64,000 bases of DNA from GAS188 sp963794475 (GCA_963794475.1 CAWCDW010000003.1:868001-932000), one strand, 5' to 3'. Shown: positions 43,615 to 52,461, counted from the first letter of the stretch. A program made the numbers and translations. Notes: a model not told the origin generated them from the letters alone.

Positions 43615-45426
43615 ATGCAGCCGACCGCGTTTTCCGACTATAAGAACGCGCTGCTCTTTCTGGTGACGGCGGGCGTCATCGTGCCGCTCTTCCGCCGGCT
43701 CAAGGTCAGCCCGGTGATCGGCTTCCTGGCGGCCGGGATCGCGCTTGGCCCCTTCGGGCTTGGCCGGTGGGCGCAAGCGCCGGGATGGTTCGGCCCGGCG
43801 CCGGCCTGGCTCTCCGATGTGACGATCGCCGACGCTCGAGACATCGGCCCGGTCGCCGAGCTTGGCGTCGTCTTCCTGCTGTTCATGATCGGCCTCGAGC
43901 TCTCCTTCGAGCGCCTCGTGCGCATGCGCCGCGTGCTCTTCGGCCTCGGCGCCACGCAAGTCCTCGTCTCGGCCGCCCTGATCGCCGGCATCGCCGCCGC
44001 GCTCGGGCTCGGCACCGTCGCCGCACTCGTGCTTGGCGGTGCGCTCGCCTTGTCCTCGACCGCCATCGTCATTCCGGTGCTCGCCGGCCGCAAGCGCTTG
44101 AATGCGACGACCGGCCGCGCGGCCTTCGCAATCCTGCTCTTTCAGGACCTCTGCGTCGCCCCGCTCTTGATTCTCGTCGGTGCACTCGGCCGAGGCGCCG
44201 GCGCGCATGCCGAAGGTCAATTGCTGGCGACGCTCGCGGTGGCGCTCGCCGCGATCGGCCTCATCATCATCACCGGCCGTTTGGTGCTCCGCCCCTTGTT
44301 TCACATGGTCGCCGTGGCGGGTTCGACGGAATTCTTCATGGCGGCCTGCCTCCTGGTCGTGATGGGGACAGCGCTCATCACCGCCGCGAGCGGGCTCTCG
44401 ATGGCGATCGGCAGTTTCATCGCCGGGCTCTTGCTCGCCGAGACAGAGTATCGACGCCAGATCGAGGTGATGATCGAGCCCTTCCAGGGGCTTCTGCTCG
44501 GCCTCTTCTTTGTCTCGGTCGGCGTCGGCCTCGATCTCTCACGCCTCTTCGCGCACCCGGCCGAGATCGTCGCGATCGCGTTCGGCCTCATCGTGGTGAA
44601 GGCGCTCGTCATTACCATCGCGGCCCGAGCCTTCAAATTCGCCTGGCCCGTGGCGCGCGAGATGGCCCTGCTGCTTGGGCCGGGCGGCGAGTTCGCTTTC
44701 GTGGTTCTGGGGGCTGCCCTCATGGCCGATGCCGTGCCGCGCGAGGCCGCCGAAAGCGCCATGGTCGCGGTGACGCTTTCGATGCTTTCCATTCCGCTGC
44801 TCGCCCGATTGGGCGAGGCCTCGACACGCGGCCCGCGCCGGGACGAACCGGGATTCGCGCACGTCGCCCCGCCCATGGAGGGGGCGGCGGCGCGTGTGCT
44901 CATCGTCGGGTACGGGCGGGTGGGCGCGCTCATCGGCGAGCTTCTCACGACCCACGGCATCCCTTTTCTCGCGATCGATCAGGACCCGGCCCTCGTGAAG
45001 CGCACGCGCGATGCCGGACAGGCGATCTATTACGGCGATGCGTCGCGCCCGGAGTTTCTGCGCCGCGCCGGATTGGCGAGCGCGCGCGCCCTCGTCGTCA
45101 CCATGGATCAACCGAGCGCCGTGGAGCATGTCGTGGCGGCGGCGCGCGCCGAACGGCCGGACCTCACGATCGTGGCTCGAGCGCGCGACGCGAGTCACGC
45201 CTCGAAACTCTACGAGCTCGGCGTCACCGACGCGGTGCCCGAGACCATCGAGGCGAGCCTTCAGCTCTCCGAGGCCGTGCTCGTCGACATCGGCGTGCCG
45301 ATGGGCGAGGTCATCGCCTCGATTCACGACAAGCGTGACAGCTTCCGCAAGCTGCTGCAGCCCGCGCGTGAGGGTGAGGTGCGCGCCATCAGGGCGCCGA
45401 CGCGGAAGGGGAAGAGCATCGTTTGA
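43615..45426 (+). CDS. CPA2-type cation/proton antiporter with TrkA-N domain (KefB/KefC-like)
   Basis: 603 residues. About 12 membrane helices (residues 5-390) include GVVFLLFMIGLELSFERLVR, the family core GGALALSSTAIVIPVLAGRK and GSFIAGLLLAETEYRRQIEV. The cytosolic RCK/TrkA-N domain begins RVLIVGYGRVGALIGELL (about 424-441), followed by AIDQDPALVKRTRDAGQAIY. Such transporters carry out potassium efflux or K+/H+ exchange, often during electrophile stress. No KefF/KefG partner is adjacent. The charged tail suggests a cytosolic C-terminus. Confidence 0.9.
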   Translation: MQPTAFSDYKNALLFLVTAGVIVPLFRRLKVSPVIGFLAAGIALGPFGLGRWAQAPGWFGPAPAWLSDVTIADARDIGPVAELGVVFLLFMIGLELSFERLVRMRRVLFGLGATQVLVSAALIAGIAAALGLGTVAALVLGGALALSSTAIVIPVLAGRKRLNATTGRAAFAILLFQDLCVAPLLILVGALGRGAGAHAEGQLLATLAVALAAIGLIIITGRLVLRPLFHMVAVAGSTEFFMAACLLVVMGTALITAASGLSMAIGSFIAGLLLAETEYRRQIEVMIEPFQGLLLGLFFVSVGVGLDLSRLFAHPAEIVAIAFGLIVVKALVITIAARAFKFAWPVAREMALLLGPGGEFAFVVLGAALMADAVPREAAESAMVAVTLSMLSIPLLARLGEASTRGPRRDEPGFAHVAPPMEGAAARVLIVGYGRVGALIGELLTTHGIPFLAIDQDPALVKRTRDAGQAIYYGDASRPEFLRRAGLASARALVVTMDQPSAVEHVVAAARAERPDLTIVARARDASHASKLYELGVTDAVPETIEASLQLSEAVLVDIGVPMGEVIASIHDKRDSFRKLLQPAREGEVRAIRAPTRKGKSIV

Positions 45427-45609
45427 CGCTTCGCGCGCCGCTTGCGGTCGTGCCCGTCCATCCTCGCGCGCCGCAAGGACCCGATCGTGACAGGACTTTC
45501 AACGGGGTTTAGCGTCGGGAACGCCCGCGGGTTTTGCAGCCAACCCGCAGCAGCCGCTTATCGTTCGCGTTTCCGTATGTTTTATCGCGACCCGGAGCCG
45601 GTTTGCAGA

Positions 45610-46233
45610 TCACGCCTTGACCGCGGTCGTCTCGAGCGGGGCGCCCGAAGCCCAGATTGCACGTCCTTCGTCCAGCACCAGCACGTCGCCCTGGCGAATC
45701 AGGGCTTTCGCGGCGTGTTCGCGCGGCATCCCGGCAAGGAGGTGGAGCGCGATGCGCGTGATGCCGCCATGCGCGACGACGACGCTCCCGGCGGGGAGCT
45801 CGCTGAGCAAAGGGCCGGCGCGGGCGGCGAGCGAGGCATAGCTTTCTCCGCCTGGCGGAGGGACATTCCACACATCCGCATCGCGTGCGGCGTAATCCTT
45901 GGGAGCGTCGCGCCGCACCTCTTTCCAGGTGAGGCCCTCCCAACGGCCGAACGCCAATTCCTTCAGCCGGTCATCGGTGGCGTAAGCAGCGACCGCCGCG
46001 AGGCGGCCTTGCGCGACGAGCTCGCCCATCAGAATTTCCAGCGATTCGCGGGCCCTGATGAGAGGGCTGGCGATGAAGCTCGTCCCGGCGGCATCGGGCA
46101 GGAGCCTCGCCAAGAGGCGGCCGGATTCGCGCGCCTGCTCTCGTCCGCGCCCGTTGAGCTTGGTATCGCACTGGCCTTGGAGCCGCCCGTCGGCATTCCA
46201 GAACGTCTCGCCGTGGCGGATCAGGAAGAGCAT
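45610..46233 (-). CDS. histidine phosphatase superfamily protein
   Basis: 207 residues. The phosphohistidine motif LIRHGETFWN is at residues 4-13. GRGREQARESGRLL and the second catalytic region VVVAHGGITRIALHLL are also present, with IRARESLEIL bearing the conserved Arg. The family ranges from phosphoglycerate mutases to broad phosphatases such as CobC. The residues show catalytic competence, not the substrate. It lies downstream of the three small secreted protein genes on the same strand. Confidence 0.87.
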   Translation of the reverse strand: MLFLIRHGETFWNADGRLQGQCDTKLNGRGREQARESGRLLARLLPDAAGTSFIASPLIRARESLEILMGELVAQGRLAAVAAYATDDRLKELAFGRWEGLTWKEVRRDAPKDYAARDADVWNVPPPGGESYASLAARAGPLLSELPAGSVVVAHGGITRIALHLLAGMPREHAAKALIRQGDVLVLDEGRAIWASGAPLETTAVKA

Positions 46234-46505
46234 CGGGCCGGGCTAGAGGGAGTGGGGCAATTCGTCAATTCAGGGCGATTCGCAAGCGGGCGAGCGTAAG
46301 ATGCTCGGACCGCGTTCCGGCCCGCGCTCACCCAATAATCGGATTTGCCTCCGGGCGGCAGAAATGAAAGGAAATCTTGCCTGAAGGCTCGTGGTGCCGG
46401 GGGAGGGCGTCCGAGAGAGACGCCGGCATCATCCTGCAAATTAGACTAGCGGCGACGCATAATGTTTTGGCAGACCCGGCTTCCGCCTTTCCGGCTCCTG
46501 CTCCT

Positions 46506-46853
46506 CTAACGCCGCCTTGGCGGAGCCGGCGGAACGGCCGGATGATAACCCTGCAACATGCCGCCGGGCAGATACCAGTATCCGGGCCGGTTCATGGGAA
46601 TGGCCGCCGCGCCCCCGCAAGCCTCGCGCGAATCGCAAATGAGGTCGCCACGCTGCACCTGATAGATTCCGTCGTGATCGGCGTTCCAATCGTCGCTGTG
46701 CTCGGCGCCGCCGTCCCAGTTCGCGAGGGCTGCGCTCGAACCGGCAAGCCCGCCGGCGGAAAACAAAAGAGCCGACGCGACAATCGCGCGAAGCGCGGGA
46801 GTGCGAAAGCCGCGCCTCACCTTCGTATGACGATCCTGCACGTCCTTCACCAT
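46506..46853 (-). CDS. small secreted protein, paralogue a of a three-gene tandem family
   Basis: 115 residues. A basic N-terminus and hydrophobic core (AIVASALLFSAGGLAGSSA) suit a signal peptide ending near AALA. The mature part is about 70 residues: DGGAEHSDDWNADHDGIYQV then QRGDLICDSREACGGAAAIP and MNRPGYWYLPGGM, then a Pro/Arg-rich end. The core is nearly the same in the two neighbouring paralogues. Two cysteines seven residues apart could form a disulfide, and the His/Asp cluster (EHSDDWNADHD) could bind metal. I do not recognise the family. An AGGAAAGCGAG-type ribosome site precedes the ATG. Confidence 0.78.
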   Translation of the reverse strand: MVKDVQDRHTKVRRGFRTPALRAIVASALLFSAGGLAGSSAALANWDGGAEHSDDWNADHDGIYQVQRGDLICDSREACGGAAAIPMNRPGYWYLPGGMLQGYHPAVPPAPPRRR

Positions 46854-47025
46854 CTCGCTTTCCTCACTCCGACACGAACCCCACGCGCAACCCTATCGGT
46901 CGGCGGCCGCATTTATTCCGCGTCAGACATGTTGATGGAGATGGCTGGGATGCGAGGTGCTCTCGCGGTTTACTCACCAAAACGAGGCTTGCCTCACTCT
47001 TTGGGGCAAGCCCATGGGCGCCGCC

Positions 47026-47409
47026 TTAATCGTTGAGGGGGCGCTTGTGATGATGGTGATGGCGCGGGTGATAGGCCGCGTAAGGCGCCTCGGGTCCCGG
47101 CGCAAAGCGATGCAGCGTGTAAAGCCCGCCCGGCAGATACCAATAGCCGGGGCGATTCATGGGGATCGCTGCCGGGCCGCCACAGGCTTCCCGTGAATCG
47201 CAAACGAGATCGCCGCGCTGCACCTGGTAGATGTCATTGTGGTCGGCATTCCAGTCGTTTTGATGCTCGTTGCCGCCGCCTCCGCCGTCGAAAGTCGCCC
47301 AGGCGGGACTTGCTGTCGCCAGCGGGGCGATGCCCAAGAATAGCGCTGAAATCAGCGCGACGCCCGGCAGGCGACACAACTTCGATCGAGGCTCCTGAGA
47401 TTGCCGCAT
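47026..47409 (-). CDS. small secreted protein, paralogue b of a three-gene tandem family
   Basis: 127 residues from the ATG at 47407-47409, with AGGAGC just upstream; the frame is open 20 codons earlier. A signal peptide ends near SPAWA. The mature domain repeats the family core: EHQNDWNADHNDIYQVQRGD, LVCDSREACGGPAAIP, MNRPGYWYLPGG. It is followed by a longer tail ending in a His run (HPRHHHHHKRPLND). The DNA identity with paralogue a through the core is visible by eye, indicating tandem duplication. Function unknown; a metal-binding periplasmic or surface role is only a guess from the His content. Confidence 0.78.
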   Translation of the reverse strand: MRQSQEPRSKLCRLPGVALISALFLGIAPLATASPAWATFDGGGGGNEHQNDWNADHNDIYQVQRGDLVCDSREACGGPAAIPMNRPGYWYLPGGLYTLHRFAPGPEAPYAAYHPRHHHHHKRPLND

Positions 47410-47556
47410 GGCATGCTCCTGAATTTGGCTACCACATATGTGGTGAGGCCGCGGCCAAGTGCAAATCACATTATCGAGCGTCCCCTCGACGACGGGCTCG
47501 GATTTTCGAGCCCGTCGAGCGAATACAGACCGATGACTTTTACCTCATCTTGGTCT

Positions 47557-47868
47557 TTATTTCGCGGAGACGGGCGGGTGAGGCATCATGCCACCCGGCA
47601 TGGTCCAAAGACCGGGCGTGTTCATCGGCACGGCCGTGGCCCCGCCGCACGCCTCGCGCGTGTAGCAGATGCGGTCGCCGCGCTGCACCTGGAAGATGCC
47701 GTCATGATCCGCATTGAAGTCGTGGCTGTGCTCGGCGCCATCGTCGGTATCGGCCAAGGCCGGAAGCGCATGGACGATGCCGCCGGCCGCGAGAACGAAG
47801 GCCGAGGCGACGGCGGCGGCGCGAAGATGCGTGCGCCAATCGCTGCGGGCATGAGAGTGCAATTTCAT
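47557..47868 (-). CDS. small secreted protein, paralogue c of a three-gene tandem family
   Basis: 103 residues from the ATG at 47866-47868, with AAGGAG seven bases upstream; the frame is open 11 codons earlier. The signal peptide runs through AAAVASAFVLAAGGIVHALP to ALA. The mature domain is DDGAEHSHDFNADHDGIFQV, QRGDRICYTREACGGATAVP, MNTPGLWTMPGGMMPH. It is the most diverged of the three (Phe for Trp/Tyr, Tyr-Thr for Asp-Ser), which helps define the invariant positions. It is the first gene of the array in transcription order, 136 bases downstream of fabI. Confidence 0.78.
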   Translation of the reverse strand: MKLHSHARSDWRTHLRAAAVASAFVLAAGGIVHALPALADTDDGAEHSHDFNADHDGIFQVQRGDRICYTREACGGATAVPMNTPGLWTMPGGMMPHPPVSAK

Positions 47869-48004
47869 TTCGGTCTCCTTGTCAGAAGCTCGTTGCTTCA
47901 CGCGACAGGACCGAAGGGGCGACGCCCTTATTCCGATTTGTTGATCGGCTCAAGAACTGTTGAAGAGCGCTGAGGGCAGGCTGCGTAGGACGGCCGCGCG
48001 CCGC

Positions 48005-48832
48005 TTACTCCTCCTTGGCGCGGCTCATGTCGGGCGCGTCGGGGTTCTTCATGCCGACGATGTGATAGCCGGCATCGACATGGTGCACCTCGCCGGTGAC
48101 GCCGCGCCCCATGTCGGAGAGAAGATAGACCGACGTGTCGCCCACCTCCTCGATGGTCACCGTGCGGCGAAGCGGCGAATTGTATTCGTTCCACTTGAGG
48201 ATGTAGCGGAAGTCGCCGATGCCGGACGCGGCGAGCGTCTTGATCGGGCCGGCAGAGACTGCGTTGACGCGGATGTTCTTCGGGCCGAGATCGGCCGCGA
48301 GATAACGCACGCTCGCCTCGAGCGCCGCCTTGGCGACCCCCATGACGTTGTAATGCGGCATCCATTTCTCCGCCCCGTAATAGGTGAGGGTGAGAAGCGC
48401 GCCGCCATGGGTCATGAGCTTCTCGGCGCGCTGCGCGAGCGCCGTGAAGCTATAGCAGGAGATCAGGAGCGTCCTCGAGAAGTTAGCCTCCGTCGTGTCG
48501 AGATAGCGGCCTTCGAGCTCGCTCTTGTCGGAAAAGGCAACGGCGTGCACCAGGAAGTCGAGCGAGCCCCAATGGCGGGCGACCTCGGCGAAGAGTGCGT
48601 CGATCGAGGCGGTTTCCGTGACGTCGCAATGGCCCGCCACATGCGCGCCGAGCTCGGCCGCGAGCGGCTCCACCCGCTTCTTCAGCGCATCGCCCTGATA
48701 GGTGAGCATCAGCTCCGCGCCATGGGCGCGCGCCTGCTTGGCGATGCCATAGGCGATGGAGCGGCTATTGGCGACACCCACCACGAGTCCGCGTTTGCCC
48801 GCGAGGACGCCGGCGCTCATCGTCATGCTCAT
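48005..48832 (-). CDS. fabI: enoyl-[acyl-carrier-protein] reductase (NADH)
   Basis: 275 residues from the ATG at 48830-48832 (MSMTMSAGVLAGKRGLVVGV); the upstream frame reads through repeat copy C. FabI features are the cofactor loop GVANSRSIAYG (about 19-29), AFSDKSELEGRYLDTTEANF, and the catalytic Y-x6-K pair in MPHYNVMGVAKAALEASVRY. SAGPIKTLAASGI and LSDMGRGVTGEVHHVDAGYH also match. It performs the last reduction of fatty acid elongation. An ATG four codons later is an alternative start. Confidence 0.95.
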   Translation of the reverse strand: MSMTMSAGVLAGKRGLVVGVANSRSIAYGIAKQARAHGAELMLTYQGDALKKRVEPLAAELGAHVAGHCDVTETASIDALFAEVARHWGSLDFLVHAVAFSDKSELEGRYLDTTEANFSRTLLISCYSFTALAQRAEKLMTHGGALLTLTYYGAEKWMPHYNVMGVAKAALEASVRYLAADLGPKNIRVNAVSAGPIKTLAASGIGDFRYILKWNEYNSPLRRTVTIEEVGDTSVYLLSDMGRGVTGEVHHVDAGYHIVGMKNPDAPDMSRAKEE

Positions 48833-48855
48833 TTCCCGCTCTCTTCGATCCCTTT

Positions 48856-48956
48856 TGGATCGATTCCGACGAACCGTCCCCTCCGTCGGAAAAATCCATC
48901 TACGATATAATAGAGTTATGGTCAGGCCTTCTCCGACAAACGGGGACCATCCGTCG
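48856..48956. repeat. double-hairpin intergenic repeat, copy C
   Basis: It begins TGGATCGATTCCGACGAACC and has a first stem CCGACG...CGTCGG. The core has TCCATCTACGATATA and the last hairpin CCGACAAACGGGGACC...GTCG is partly decayed. It lies directly upstream of fabI, with the same orientation to its gene as copy A and opposite to copy B. Confidence 0.75.
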
Positions 48957-49083
48957 AGGCCGGCCACTAGCGTGCCATCGCCTATAACGAATGCGCCGCT
49001 TGCGCAAACATGCTAGGTTCGTGCGGCAGTCGACGGCCGGGCCTTACTCGGCTTCGGAAGCGGCCGAAGACAGGAGGTGGCTG

Positions 49084-49647
49084 ATGGGCTTCGGGACGAT
49101 ACTCCTCATCATTGTCGTGGTCGGCGGCGCGTTTGCGATCATGGCCTACAACAGCCTCGTGCATCTGCGGCAGCGCTGCCGGCAGGCCTTTGCCGATATC
49201 GATGTGCAGACGAAGCAACGCCACGACCTCGTCCCGAACCTCGTCGAGACGGTAAAAGGCTACGCGGCCCATGAGAAGGGGACGCTCGACGAGGTGGTCA
49301 AGGCGCGCGCGGCCGCCATCGCGGCCCCCGCGGGCAGCCCGCAGCAAGCTCAGGCGGAACAAGCGCTTTCGGGCGCTCTCGGGCGCCTCATCGCCATCTC
49401 GGAAGCCTATCCCGACTTGAAGGCGAACCAGAATTTTCTCGAGCTGCAGCAGCAGCTTGCCGATATCGAGGGCAAGATCGCCGCGGCGCGGCGTTTCTAC
49501 AATGGCGCGGTGAGCGAGTACAACGCCGGCATCCAGGCCTTTCCGTCCGTGCTTTTCGCGAGCGCCTTCGGCTTCACGCCCGAGACCTTCTTCGATCTCG
49601 GCGAGGAGCGCGCCGCGGTCGCCCAGGCGCCGAGCGTCAGGTTCTAG
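49084..49647 (+). CDS. lemA: LemA family membrane protein
   Basis: 187 residues from the ATG at 49084, with AGGAGG six bases upstream; the longer frame from 48991 is unlikely. One N-terminal membrane helix (GTILLIIVVVGGAFAIMAYN) precedes a helical cytosolic or periplasmic domain: YNSLVHLRQRCRQAFADIDV, QTKQRHDLVPNLVETVKGYA, YPDLKANQNFLELQQQLADI and RRFYNGAVSEYNAGIQAFPS. The LemA role is not established. It is typically paired with an M48 protease or TPM-domain gene, as here. Confidence 0.92.
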   Translation: MGFGTILLIIVVVGGAFAIMAYNSLVHLRQRCRQAFADIDVQTKQRHDLVPNLVETVKGYAAHEKGTLDEVVKARAAAIAAPAGSPQQAQAEQALSGALGRLIAISEAYPDLKANQNFLELQQQLADIEGKIAAARRFYNGAVSEYNAGIQAFPSVLFASAFGFTPETFFDLGEERAAVAQAPSVRF

Positions 49648-49675
49648 GAGCCCAAACCGGCAAGGCGAGCGCTCG

Positions 49676-50755
49676 ATGTTTCGCGCCTTCGGCCTCTACA
49701 CTCACATCCGGGCAAACAGGATCAAATCGGTGCTGATCCTTTGCGGCTTCGTCGTCCTCATTGTGGTCATCACCTATGCGCTCGATCTTGTGGCGGTCGC
49801 CTTCTCCTATCCGAACGGCTACCTCTCGACGGGCGAGATTCTGGGCCTCGCTTCCCGCCGCATGCGGGAAGATTGGATCTACGCGGTCGCCTTCTCGCTC
49901 ACCTGGTTCGCCATCGCCTTCACGGTGCAAGGCCGGTTGATCGACGCGGCGACGGGCGCCACGCTTCCTGGACCCGCGGAGCGAGGCCGCGTGTTTCGCC
50001 TTCTCGAGCCGCTCTGCATCAGCGTCGGCATGCCGACGCCGAAGATCAAGGTGATGGAGACCGAGGCGCTCAACGCCTTTGCCTCGGGCCTCCATGAGCA
50101 CGATGCCTCGATCACCGTGACCACGGGGCTTCTCGCCAGGCTGAACGACCGCGAGCTCACCGCCGTGCTCGGCCATGAGCTCACCCATATCAAGAACCAG
50201 GATGTGCGCCTCATCGTGATCGCTGCGATCTTCGCCGGCATCCTGTCCTTCGCGGGCCAGATGATGGTGCGGCTTTTGCTGAACGCCGGACCCGGCGACC
50301 GGAGCGAGCGCCGCGGCGGCGGAGCCGGAATCGCGATCGTCATCGCCATCGCTCTCGCCGCGCTCTCCTGGGTGCTTGCGATCCTGTTGAAGCTCGCTCT
50401 TTCACGCCGGCGCGAATATCTCGCCGATGCCGGCTCGGTCGAGCTCACCAAGGACCCGGACGCGATGATCTCGGCGCTGAAACGCATCGAGGATCACGCG
50501 CGCATCGACGACGTGCCCTCCCTCGTGCAGGAAGCCTTCATCGAAAATCCGAGCGTCGGATTCTCCTCGCTCTTCGACACACATCCACCCATCGAGGCGC
50601 GCATCGAGGCGCTCGTGAAGTTCGCCGGCGGGAATCCCGATGCGCTCATCGAGGCGCCGATCGGTGAGCGGATGCCGGCCCGGGCCGACTCGGCCGCGGC
50701 CCCTTGGGGCGGGATCACGCAGGAAGAGGCCTCGCCCTGGGGGCCGAGGCCCTGA
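49676..50755 (+). CDS. M48-family membrane metalloprotease (HtpX-like)
   Basis: 359 residues. Two membrane helices at the N-terminus (SVLILCGFVVLIVVITYALD and AVAFSLTWFAIAFTV) precede the zinc motif GHELTHI (His167, Glu168, His171). A hydrophobic region follows (AIVIAIALAALSWVLAI). The third zinc ligand lies in RREYLADAGSVELTKD. It should cleave misfolded or membrane proteins at the cytoplasmic membrane. It starts 28 bases after lemA and is probably cotranscribed. A long hairpin follows at 50834. Confidence 0.9.
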   Translation: MFRAFGLYTHIRANRIKSVLILCGFVVLIVVITYALDLVAVAFSYPNGYLSTGEILGLASRRMREDWIYAVAFSLTWFAIAFTVQGRLIDAATGATLPGPAERGRVFRLLEPLCISVGMPTPKIKVMETEALNAFASGLHEHDASITVTTGLLARLNDRELTAVLGHELTHIKNQDVRLIVIAAIFAGILSFAGQMMVRLLLNAGPGDRSERRGGGAGIAIVIAIALAALSWVLAILLKLALSRRREYLADAGSVELTKDPDAMISALKRIEDHARIDDVPSLVQEAFIENPSVGFSSLFDTHPPIEARIEALVKFAGGNPDALIEAPIGERMPARADSAAAPWGGITQEEASPWGPRP

Positions 50756-50833
50756 GAAACGAGCTGATCCGCGAAGCGCTGCGGGAATGGAAGCTGCCGC
50801 GGAAATTGAAGAGCACGAAGAGCTAAATGTTCA

Positions 50834-50864
50834 CGTCATGGCCGTGCTCGGCACGGCCATGACG
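50834..50864. terminator. perfect 14-bp hairpin, probable terminator
   Basis: CGTCATGGCCGTGC and GCACGGCCATGACG flank a TCG loop. It lies between the M48 protease gene and the convergent SnoaL-like gene. No T-run follows on the plus strand, so it may work with Rho, or bidirectionally, or stabilise the transcript. Confidence 0.6.
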
Positions 50865-51000
50865 CCTTCGAGGGGTCCCGTTGAAAGGCAATCTTGATCA
50901 CCGGACCAAGTCCCGTGATGACGCGAAGGTGACGCCGATTTCGCTCGCGCCAGCTTGGTCTGACCCACGGCAGGGTGGCTGTCATCCGTCGCCGAGTGAT

Positions 51001-51606
51001 CTAAGCTTCGCCCTTTCCCTCGAGCCAGGCGCGGCCGCGTCGGTAAAGCGCTTCGACCTCGGGGCCGCGAAGTCCCGGCATGTCGCGCTTCACCGCGTAG
51101 CCGATCTGCGTTTGCAGATAGGCGAGGTGGCGGTAGCCTTCGGGGAAGCGCCGCAACAACTCCGGGTCGAGCCTTAGCGTTGCCGCCGGGTCGAGCGGGT
51201 CGAGCCGATCCTTCTCGTAGATCGGCTGGCGCAGCACGAGCCCCCAACGGCCGGCGCGCTTCTCGAGAAAATCATAAAAGCGACCGGTGCAGACCACGTC
51301 GCAAAGCACGCGGTGCACTTCACCTCGTTGCGAGATCGTCATCTTGGTTTGCGCGATCGCGCGCGTCCCCTCGATGTCGATCGCGATGCCGCCGAGGAAA
51401 TGCAGGATGGACACGCCTTTCTCCCAGCCTTCGCGGCTCGCCGCGATGAAGGCGTCAGCCGAACCCTGAAACCAGGTCGCCATCATGCGCCCGTCATCGT
51501 GCCAGACGGAGCGAAAGCGTTCCCAATCCCCCGCGTCGCGCCAAACCGCCCAGTTGTTCACCAGCGCCACGATGGCTGAACGATCCTCGCTTTCCTGATC
51601 ACCCAT
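51001..51606 (-). CDS. SnoaL/NTF2-like fold protein
   Basis: 201 residues, no signal peptide. The SnoaL_4-like cone-shaped fold is suggested by AIVALVNNWAVWRDAGDWER then FRSVWHDDGRMMATWFQGSA, a mid-protein HFLGGIAIDIEGTRAIAQTK, and RFYDFLEKRAGRWGLVLRQP. A further 60-residue C-terminal part is less typical. Relatives include the small subunits of ring-hydroxylating dioxygenases, dehydratases and isomerases. No partner oxygenase is adjacent, so no reaction can be named. nrnC lies upstream on the same strand with a gap of about 20 bases. Confidence 0.7.
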   Translation of the reverse strand: MGDQESEDRSAIVALVNNWAVWRDAGDWERFRSVWHDDGRMMATWFQGSADAFIAASREGWEKGVSILHFLGGIAIDIEGTRAIAQTKMTISQRGEVHRVLCDVVCTGRFYDFLEKRAGRWGLVLRQPIYEKDRLDPLDPAATLRLDPELLRRFPEGYRHLAYLQTQIGYAVKRDMPGLRGPEVEALYRRGRAWLEGKGEA

Positions 51607-51625
51607 CGATCACCGGATTGCCGGA

Positions 51626-52237
51626 TCACTCATGGGAGAACACATCGCCGTTCCAGCCGGCGAGATCGAGCCTGGCGCGTGTCGGCAGGAAATCGAAACA
51701 GGCGTTGGCGAGATCGAGCCTGTTCTCGCGCCGCAAGAGAGCCTCGAGCTTGTCCTTCAGCGCATGCAGATGCAGCACGTCGGAGGCCGCATAGGCGAGC
51801 TGCGCCTCCGTCAAATTCGGCGCGCCCCAATCCGAGGATTGCTGCTGCTTCGAGATCTCGACGCCGAGAAGCTCGCGCACGAGGTCGCGCAGCCCATGGC
51901 GGTCCGTATAGGTACGGGTGAGCTTCGAGGCGATCTTCGTGCACCAGACGGGCTCAGCCATCACGCCGAGGCGATGGTAGAGGGCCGCGATGTCGAAACG
52001 CGCGAAATGAAAAAGCTTCAGCACTTGCGGGTCGGCAAGGACGCGCTCGAGGTTCGGGGCGCGCGCGGCGCCCGCCGCGATCTGCACCAGATCGGCATCC
52101 CCGTCGCCGCGCGAGAGCTGAACGAGGCAAAGCCGGTCGCGATGCGGGTTGAGGCCGAGCGTCTCGGTGTCGATCGCCAGCACCGGGCCGGCTTGATAAT
52201 CGGCCGGCAAATCGCCGTGATGAAGGCGGTTTCCCAT
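51626..52237 (-). CDS. nrnC: NrnC-type nanoRNase / ribonuclease D domain exonuclease
   Basis: 203 residues from the ATG at 52235-52237 (MGNRLHHGDLPADYQAGPVL). A DEDDy 3'-5' exonuclease domain is seen: exo I AIDTETLGL with Asp23 and Glu25, exo II KLFHFARFDIAALYHRL, exo III YAASDVLHLHALKDKLEALL with its Tyr and Asp. The protein lacks the HRDC domain of RNase D. Its length matches the alphaproteobacterial NrnC group, which degrades diribonucleotides and replaces Orn. The SnoaL-like gene follows it. Confidence 0.85.
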   Translation of the reverse strand: MGNRLHHGDLPADYQAGPVLAIDTETLGLNPHRDRLCLVQLSRGDGDADLVQIAAGAARAPNLERVLADPQVLKLFHFARFDIAALYHRLGVMAEPVWCTKIASKLTRTYTDRHGLRDLVRELLGVEISKQQQSSDWGAPNLTEAQLAYAASDVLHLHALKDKLEALLRRENRLDLANACFDFLPTRARLDLAGWNGDVFSHE

Positions 52238-52461
52238 GGGCCTGGGTTGCGGGGGAAGCCCGCCGGAGTCAAGCGCCTTGCGCGGGCTCCCCAAATATCA
52301 AGGCTATTTTGTCGGTAAAATTTTAGCGAGCAAGTCAAGGCACGGCGAGCGGGCGCCGGCGGGGATCACGAAGCCCTTTTGCTCTTGCGAATGAAGAGGC
52401 TGAAAACGAAGCGGGGCCGGCCCCGCCCCACGCGCGGCGCGCAGTGACGATCGCGGCCCCT

